From the NCBI GenBank assembly GCA_016934645.1, contig JAFGSL010000102.1, positions 1 through 10,969 on the forward strand: DNA of 10,969 nt, given 5' to 3'. Source of the stretch: Anaerolineae bacterium. Its GTDB lineage: Bacteria > Chloroflexota > Anaerolineae > B4-G1 > SLSP01. Each line of letters begins with the position of its first letter. The stretch's first letter is position 1. A program made the position numbers and the translations under genes. Positions 6,401-10,969 of this stretch are shown piece after piece. The notes under the pieces are model-generated. The model was not told the origin of the DNA, made no database searches, and worked only from the letters and a program-made list of their open reading frames with translations.

Positions 6401-7533
6401 ACCATCCCTTCTTCCTCATCATGAACGTCGCAGTCGGCGGCTACTGGCCTGGCTACCCTGACGAGACCACTGAGTTCCCGCAGACGATGAACGTGGACTA
6501 CGTCCGCGTCTACCAGGCGCCAACGGAACCGGAACGCTTCGAGACCGCGTTCATTGACAACTTCACCGGCTGGCAGAAGATGACACTGCCCTTCACGGAC
6601 TTCGTCCGCAGCGCCGAGCAACCGGTAGGCGCGCCAGATGACGGCTTAACCCTCAGCGAGATGTGGGGCTACGGCTTCTGGATGCCCGCCGGGAGTGAGG
6701 GCGCGTTCTATCTGGATGACATTCGCTTGGTTGATACCGCCGATCTCGCCATCACGAAGACCCGTTCTGGCACTGGCGTTATCATCCCCGGCGATACCAT
6801 CACCTTTAACCTCTCCGTTGCCAACCTCGGTCCAACCGATCCCGTTGTTGCCAAAGTTATCGACACCTGGTCTCCAGCCGAAGCGGTTGTCGCAGTGAAT
6901 GCACCGGACTTCTGCGATGTCGACCTGGAAACAGCCACAATTGAATGTACCCTTACTGATCTAGGGACCCTAGTGGCGCTACCCTTCCCAGTCGGTTTCA
7001 CGACTGCGGCTGACTTCGTCGGCGTTCTGACTAACCAAGCCACCGTCAGCGTTGAAGGTGACATCGTAGATCCCTACACCGACAATAATACGGCAATAGC
7101 CACTGCTACACTCACCGCGGCTGCTGACCTTAGTGTGACGCTAACCGACACCCCGGATCCAGTCGCGGTAGACGAAGCTCTGACTTACACAATCATCGTC
7201 ACCAACGACGGCCCAATTAGCGCGACCCAAGTCATGGTAACAGACACGCTTCCCATAACCGTGAGCTTCAGTTCGGCTACGGCAAGCCAAGGAACTTGTG
7301 AAGCGCCTGCCGGTCAGAACGTTGTGTGCAACCTCGGTTCTATGGATAAAGGCGACATCATCACAATCACACTCCTGGTGACGCCAACGGCAGCCGGCAC
7401 CCTCACCAATGTTGTCAATGTCGCAGCGCAAGAATACGATCCCGACCCCACCAACAATACCGCCAACATTACTACAACTGCAGAGATTTCAAGATACACT
7501 ATCTTCCTCCCGTTGGTGAAAAGGAACGACTAG
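3484..7533 (+). CDS. Secreted modular GH16 beta-1,3-glucanase (laminarinase type) with CBM11/CIA30-like, Calx-beta and DUF11 domains
   Basis: AGAGGAG (3471-3477) lies 6 bases before the ATG. Residues 1 to about 36 form a signal peptide (K4, R10, hydrophobic 12-28, cleavage near A35/A36). Then come a CBM11/CIA30-like beta-sandwich (41-211, starting IVDDFE, ending MDQVAVFG), a Calx-beta domain (220-336), a second CBM11/CIA30-like copy (343-529), a second Calx-beta (538-645) and a third CBM11/CIA30-like copy whose two halves (651-757 and 1016-1083) flank a GH16 domain (761-1011). Two DUF11 repeats follow (1086-1211, 1214-1336), then a C-terminal FLPLVKRND. The GH16 motif GEIDIMEN gives E892 (nucleophile), D894 and E897 (acid/base); the ExDxxE spacing, 'GQGIWPAFWSLG' and 'NVAVGGYWPG' are typical of laminarinases. 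The expected role is extracellular cleavage of beta-1,3-glucan such as laminarin, with CBMs binding beta-glucan. Mixed-linkage glucan is an alternative substrate. Confidence 0.93.
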   Translation: MNTKFLNLLRSFTLLSLLTMMLGVSPLVRSTATLAAPVSDIHIVDDFEAGVPSTWFQYGDYGAGTSIATTTPTTDTVPGLTTNHVLSIAYNSAGWGAGTGNNLAPEDWSAYDGMSFWFKGLGSDATFRIVLSDNKSDPNLDTAERFAYEFVDTSAGWQHISIPWGAFFRDAWQPGGEPNDGLTLTEVWAYALVLPIGTSGTVYMDQVAVFGGLEEIPQPVVDFAQPTHTVSEDVGEAVITVALTPAATDPVTVTYASLDLEGTATAGADYTAVSGDLVFAPGQTEITFTVPITDDAMYEMPETVWLALSDPASGGTITILLGGENNPAMLTIMDNDPPPDTQLIDDFESSLPYERNAFNTEIGFVSWGSNSADMPVLATTTIITPIPGSTTTNTVLSADYNIGAWGGFNHSFSENGEWVSQDWSAYDGLRFWLYGNNTGGTIQVEIFDNQALGSMSDSAERYYARITDDYTGWKQFHLPFSIFQRRTDWQPSGAPNDGLNLTEVSAYSFGLPAGTGPQTLYLDQVEIYGEREPDDMPVRVQFSTYAYAAAEDSTANVRVVLNRVATETVTVDYTLAEDTAKLGHDYSGPVSGTLTFAPGEMIQSIFIGILKDRKIEGNEQFDITLSNPAGADLGWKHIAPFVVRDVPEPGMIDDFEQGVPDELMPTGGVTVTTVEIPAASPLAIPGQDPINTALSVTYQLPAQAVQAIQQSGGGFIRDFGTSKDWTTYDAFDFWFYGMNTGTTMTVQILDNKAPDPGPEGWVLTWNDEFDGAAGAEPDQTKWGYDIGGSGWGNAEWEYYTAERENSAQNGDGQLVITATESTDEALQCTYTPAGEPGTCAYTSARLLTNGKFDFVYGRAEARLKLPYGQGIWPAFWSLGNNFGDVGWPAAGEIDIMENIGVEPDIVHGTVHGPGYSGANGIGGGYTYTEALSNDYHVYAIEWEPDEIRWYFDDTQFFTLTHDLLPVDAPWVFDHPFFLIMNVAVGGYWPGYPDETTEFPQTMNVDYVRVYQAPTEPERFETAFIDNFTGWQKMTLPFTDFVRSAEQPVGAPDDGLTLSEMWGYGFWMPAGSEGAFYLDDIRLVDTADLAITKTRSGTGVIIPGDTITFNLSVANLGPTDPVVAKVIDTWSPAEAVVAVNAPDFCDVDLETATIECTLTDLGTLVALPFPVGFTTAADFVGVLTNQATVSVEGDIVDPYTDNNTAIATATLTAAADLSVTLTDTPDPVAVDEALTYTIIVTNDGPISATQVMVTDTLPITVSFSSATASQGTCEAPAGQNVVCNLGSMDKGDIITITLLVTPTAAGTLTNVVNVAAQEYDPDPTNNTANITTTAEISRYTIFLPLVKRND

Positions 7534-7558
7534 CATACTTGCTGCATCAGAGAAAATA

Positions 7559-7593
7559 GGGGATGCTGCGCGGTGGAGCCGTGCAGCATCCCC
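7559..7593 (+). terminator. Hairpin, probable transcription terminator after the GH16 gene
   Basis: The arms GGGGATGCTGCGCGG (7559-7573) and CCGTGCAGCATCCCC (7579-7593) form a 15-bp stem with a single G-U pair and a TGGAG loop, 25 bases after the GH16 stop. The downstream run (CCTGCTTTCTC) is only a weak U tract, so termination may be partial. It separates the GH16 gene from the phosphorylase gene, which fits a separate promoter for the latter. Confidence 0.7.
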
Positions 7594-7614
7594 CTGCTTT
7601 CTCGAAAATCATCG

Positions 7615-7623
7615 TGCTAATAT
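7615..7623 (+). promoter_or_regulatory. Possible extended -10 promoter for the phosphorylase gene
   Basis: TGC followed by TAATAT (7618-7623) forms an extended -10 element between the terminator hairpin and the ATG at 7654. It shares the TGC-TA start with the lacI promoter. The -35 position (about 7595-7600, TGCTTT) is a poor match. No copy of the LacI-type operator overlaps it. Confidence 0.35.
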
Positions 7624-7653
7624 CATCTTGAGTAAAACAAGGAATTTTTAGAT

Positions 7654-10600
7654 ATGAAGATCTATCATTTCGATCCCGCTGGTCGCTTTGTCATCGAGAA
7701 CTTCGCGGCAGCACGGCCCTTCGCCAGCTTTCTGCCGGGCATAGCCGGGCCGCTCGGTATCCCGCTGTGGGTCTTCTACGTCAACCGGGGACAGGCCATC
7801 GCCAGCTTTGGCATCGAGAACAAAGACAACCCAATCATGGAGTTCCTCCCGGCGAACAAAGCCTATCAGAGCACGTCCTACACCGGCTTCCGTACGTTCC
7901 TCAAGCTGGCACGCGGCGGCGACACCAGCTTCTACGAACCCTTCGCACCCTGGTCGACGCACGACGTTTCCCAAATGCGCATCGGCATGAATGAGCTGGA
8001 ACTGCACACCGCCAACGAAGCCCATGGCATCGAGACCACCGTGCACTACTTCATCCTGCCAGGCGAGGATTTCGCCGGGTTGGTGCGGCAGGTGGCGATC
8101 GCGAACACTGGCGAGACATCGATCACACTCGAAATGTTGGATGGGCTGCCCTACGTGATGCCCTACGGCGTCGATAACTGGGGACTGAAGGAGATTGGGC
8201 GTACCCTGGAAGCATGGATGGGTGTCTTCAACCTAAAGAACGACGTGGACGAGATGCCTTCCATCCCATTCTACCGTTTCCAGGCCAGCGCGGGTGATAC
8301 AGCGGAGGTTGCGGAAATCCAGGCTGGGCATTTCTACCTCGCCTTCACCGAGGATGGTGTCAATCTGCCGGCGTTCGTCGACCCGACCGTCATTTTCGGT
8401 AACAACACCGCGTTGAGTGCACCCGACCGGTTCCTCTTGCACACACTAGACGAGTTACGCGCGGAACGCCAGATCACCGTGGGACGCACCCCGTGCGGCT
8501 TCTTCGGCGCGAGTGCGAAGCTGGAACCGGGGCAAAACCTCACGCTCCACGCCATCATCGGCCACGTCCGCGATGTCGAGCAGATTCACCAGCAGCACGC
8601 GCGCCTCGCACGGGCCACTTATTTGCGCGACAAACGCGCCGAGGCCAACGATCTCGCGCAACGCCTCACGGACGTCATCGCCACGCAGACCGGCGATCCC
8701 ACGTTCGACGCCTACTGCCGCCAGACCTTCCTCGACAACGTGATGCGCGGCGGTTGGCCTATAATCCTGGGCGGCGAAGAGAAGCCCTTTGTCTACCACG
8801 TCTACTCGCGCAAACACGGCGACCTGGAGCGCGACTACAACGCCTTCTACCTGGCTGCAGAACGATACTCGCAGGGCAACGGCAACTACCGCGACGTCAA
8901 CCAAAATCGCCGCTGCGATATATTGTTCAATCCACAGGTCAAGGATTTCAATGTCCTTTCCTTCTTAGAACTTATTCAAATTGACGGATACAACCCCTTG
9001 GTGGTGAACGGTAGCCGTTTCACCATCCCACCCGAACGCCAAGACGACCTTTTCGCATTGACCAACGACACAGTAAAACTGGAGCCGCTGCTAGCGCGCC
9101 CGTTCACGCCGGGAAGCCTGCTTAAAGCCGTTGCGGATCAGCACATCAACCTGAAGGTGACGCCCGAAGCCTTCATCAAGACGGCCCTGGCCCACGCCGA
9201 ACAACACTTCGAGGCCACGTTCGGCGAAGGCTACTGGATTGACCACTGGTTCTACAATCTAGACCTCATTGACACTTATCTTGCTGTATATCCTGATCGG
9301 AAACACGCGCTTCTGTTCGACACGACCTTGCCCTACTTCGATAGCCCTATCTTCGTGCAACCGCGCAGCAAGAAATACGTGCTGACGGGCGAAGGCAAGA
9401 TCCGCCAATACGGCGCAATTTTGGAGGATGAGGAAAAAGCAGCGCTTATCGCCGCCCGTCCCGACCATCCCAACCTGCTACGGACGGCGCACGGTTACGG
9501 CAATATCTACCGGGCGACAGTTTTCGCCAAGCTGCTAACGCTGGCGCTCGTCAAAATCGCCACCCTTGATCCGTGGGGCATGGGCATCGAAATGGAAGCA
9601 AACAAGCCGGGGTGGTGCGATGCTCTCAACGGCCTGCCGGGCCTGTTCGGGTCATCGCTATGTGAAACAATTGAGCTAGTACGACTGTTGGATTTTCTGC
9701 TACATGCTATGATGGAATTTCCAAACGAAAAAGTCACCATCCCGCGCGAACAATCAGTATTGCTGGATGCACTCTTGCAGGCGCACAGGCAATGGGCCAC
9801 ATCCAAAGATGCCGACCGCGACTACGGCTATTGGGACGCTGTCGCCACCGCCCGCGAAACCTACCGGGAGCAAGTGCGCTTTGGTATAGACGGCGAAACA
9901 GTCGCACTGGCGTTCAACATGTTGTTTCCCACTTTGTCCGCTCTCAGCATCCAAGTCCAAAACGGCATCCACCGTGCTATGGCACTGAACGATGGGCTGC
10001 CGCCCACCTACTTTGCCTACACTGTGACCGAGTACACACAACTCAACAACACCGATCCACAAGGTCGCTCTTATGTCAAAGCCACACGCTTCAAGCCGCG
10101 CATCCTGCCGCTGTATCTAGAAGGCTTCGTCCATGCCCTTAAGCTGGCTGCCGACCCAGCACAAGCTCGCCGCATCCTGCACGACCGCGTCATAGCCAGC
10201 GACCTCTACGACCGCGAGCTAGGCATGTACAAGGTCAATGCTTCGCTAGCGGACGAATCGCACGAAATCGGACGCGCCCGCGCCTTCACCCCCGGTTGGC
10301 TGGAAAACGAATCCATCTGGCTGCATATGGAATACAAATACTTGCTCGAGACCCTCCGCGCGGGCCTTTACGATGAATTCTTCGCGGACGCCAAAACCGC
10401 GCTGGTGCCCTTCCTCGATCCCGAGGTCTACGGGCGCAGCCCGCTGGAAAATTCATCGTTCCTCGTGAGCAGCGCGCACCCCGACGAAACCCTGCACGGT
10501 GCAGGCTTTGTGGCCCGCCTCAGCGGCTCCACTGCCGAATTCCTGAGCATATGGAACATCATGTTCTTCGGCGAGCGGCCCTTCTCCGTAGAAGATGGCG

Positions 10601-10869
10601 CGCTGCACCTCACACTCAAGCCCGCACTGCCCGGCTGGCTTTTCAGCGAAGAGGACACCGTTGCCGGTACTTTCTTGGGGCAATGCACTGTGATCTATCA
10701 TAACCCGCAGAAACGCAATACGTTCGCAGCGGATATGCAACCGGACAAAATCGTGCTGTATCTTGCTAATGGTGAAACGATCGAGACACAAAATCACGTC
10801 ATCGCCCCACCCTATGCCGCAATGGTGCGCGATGGGCAAATTCCACAGATTGACGTATATTTCAGATAA
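7654..10869 (+). CDS. Clan GH-Q phosphorylase, probable beta-1,3-glucan phosphorylase (GH161, possibly GH149)
   Basis: AAGGA (7639-7643) lies 10 bases before the ATG. The 1071-residue product has no signal peptide and should be cytoplasmic. The opening MKIYHFDPAGRFVIENF, then 'FASFLPGIAGPLGIPLWVFYVNRGQAIASFGIENK', matches my recollection of the cellobiose phosphorylase-like proteins now placed in GH161. About residues 1-300 should form the N-terminal beta-sandwich and 330-930 the (alpha/alpha)6 barrel. The barrel motif PGWCDALNGLPGLFG puts the candidate catalytic acid at D656, corresponding to the 'DWND' aspartate of GH94. A C-terminal 'HPDET..GAGFVARLSGSTAEF' (H942, R955, S957-T960) resembles the phosphate-binding region. 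Members phosphorolyse beta-1,3-gluco-oligosaccharides to glucose 1-phosphate. The adjacent secreted GH16 laminarinase supports this linkage. GH149 (same clan, same linkage) or a new subgroup are the alternatives; a GH94 cellobiose phosphorylase (about 800 residues) is less likely by length. Confidence 0.85.
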   Translation: MKIYHFDPAGRFVIENFAAARPFASFLPGIAGPLGIPLWVFYVNRGQAIASFGIENKDNPIMEFLPANKAYQSTSYTGFRTFLKLARGGDTSFYEPFAPWSTHDVSQMRIGMNELELHTANEAHGIETTVHYFILPGEDFAGLVRQVAIANTGETSITLEMLDGLPYVMPYGVDNWGLKEIGRTLEAWMGVFNLKNDVDEMPSIPFYRFQASAGDTAEVAEIQAGHFYLAFTEDGVNLPAFVDPTVIFGNNTALSAPDRFLLHTLDELRAERQITVGRTPCGFFGASAKLEPGQNLTLHAIIGHVRDVEQIHQQHARLARATYLRDKRAEANDLAQRLTDVIATQTGDPTFDAYCRQTFLDNVMRGGWPIILGGEEKPFVYHVYSRKHGDLERDYNAFYLAAERYSQGNGNYRDVNQNRRCDILFNPQVKDFNVLSFLELIQIDGYNPLVVNGSRFTIPPERQDDLFALTNDTVKLEPLLARPFTPGSLLKAVADQHINLKVTPEAFIKTALAHAEQHFEATFGEGYWIDHWFYNLDLIDTYLAVYPDRKHALLFDTTLPYFDSPIFVQPRSKKYVLTGEGKIRQYGAILEDEEKAALIAARPDHPNLLRTAHGYGNIYRATVFAKLLTLALVKIATLDPWGMGIEMEANKPGWCDALNGLPGLFGSSLCETIELVRLLDFLLHAMMEFPNEKVTIPREQSVLLDALLQAHRQWATSKDADRDYGYWDAVATARETYREQVRFGIDGETVALAFNMLFPTLSALSIQVQNGIHRAMALNDGLPPTYFAYTVTEYTQLNNTDPQGRSYVKATRFKPRILPLYLEGFVHALKLAADPAQARRILHDRVIASDLYDRELGMYKVNASLADESHEIGRARAFTPGWLENESIWLHMEYKYLLETLRAGLYDEFFADAKTALVPFLDPEVYGRSPLENSSFLVSSAHPDETLHGAGFVARLSGSTAEFLSIWNIMFFGERPFSVEDGALHLTLKPALPGWLFSEEDTVAGTFLGQCTVIYHNPQKRNTFAADMQPDKIVLYLANGETIETQNHVIAPPYAAMVRDGQIPQIDVYFR

Positions 10870-10888
10870 GCTACTTTCCTGGCAAACA

Positions 10889-10947
10889 CTTGCGCGGGAT
10901 CATAATCCCGCGCTCCTGAGAAACGGCGGATTATGATCCGCCGCAAG
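10889..10947. repeat. Compound inverted repeat: two hairpins that can also form one long stem
   Basis: Twenty bases after the phosphorylase stop lies GCGCGGGAT-CATA-ATCCCGCGC (10892-10913, 9-bp stem), followed by CGGCGGAT-TATG-ATCCGCCG (10924-10943, 8-bp stem). GGATCATAATCC in the first (10897-10908) is the exact reverse complement of GGATTATGATCC in the second (10928-10939), and flanking CTTGCG (10889-10894) pairs with CGCAAG (10942-10947). The whole block can therefore fold instead as one stem of 18 pairs with one 2-base mismatch. It may terminate the transcript or be a REP/BIME-like dispersed repeat. Confidence 0.8.
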
Positions 10948-10969
10948 CAATTACAGAGACCCTATTTTC

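Overview
The window looks like chromosomal DNA of a member of the Chloroflexota (Anaerolineae or Chloroflexia type). This is inferred from moderately high G+C, a large secreted modular enzyme ending in the hydrophobic C-terminal motif FLPLVKRND (a tail I associate with exported Chloroflexota proteins), Calx-beta and DUF11 modules, and paired Dpp-type permeases with unusually long loops. No rRNA, tRNA, CRISPR array, transposase or phage gene was seen. All supported genes are on the + strand.

Layout. Bases 1-1259 hold the end of a DppB-like and a complete DppC-like ABC transporter permease, overlapping by ATGA. Bases 1260-2222 are a decayed stretch: an aldo/keto reductase gene with its own ribosome binding site and start but missing about 80 N-terminal codons, a perfect 19-bp inverted repeat, and a 31-codon C-terminal remnant that resembles a radical SAM protein. 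Bases 2245-3332 carry a LacI/GalR-family regulator with a clear sigma70-type promoter and a perfect 16-bp palindromic operator at its presumed transcription start. Bases 3484-7533 encode a 1349-residue secreted protein with a GH16 laminarinase domain, CBM11/CIA30-like modules, Calx-beta domains and DUF11 domains. A hairpin terminator and a possible extended -10 promoter follow. Bases 7654-10869 encode a 1071-residue cytoplasmic enzyme of the clan GH-Q phosphorylase type, best matched to beta-1,3-glucan phosphorylases (GH161, or the related GH149). The window ends in a compound inverted repeat.

How the genes fit together (inference). The secreted GH16 enzyme would cut a beta-1,3-glucan such as laminarin, callose or curdlan outside the cell. 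Oligosaccharides would enter by an ABC transporter, possibly the Dpp-type one at the left edge. The intracellular phosphorylase would release glucose 1-phosphate. The LacI-type protein, whose operator resembles sites of cello-oligosaccharide regulators such as CelR, would sense a sugar.

The most notable observation is that the GH16 catalytic domain appears to be inserted inside the third CBM11/CIA30-like domain: the two halves of that module flank the enzyme and align with the two uninterrupted copies in the same protein. All family assignments were made by reading the sequence, without a database search.
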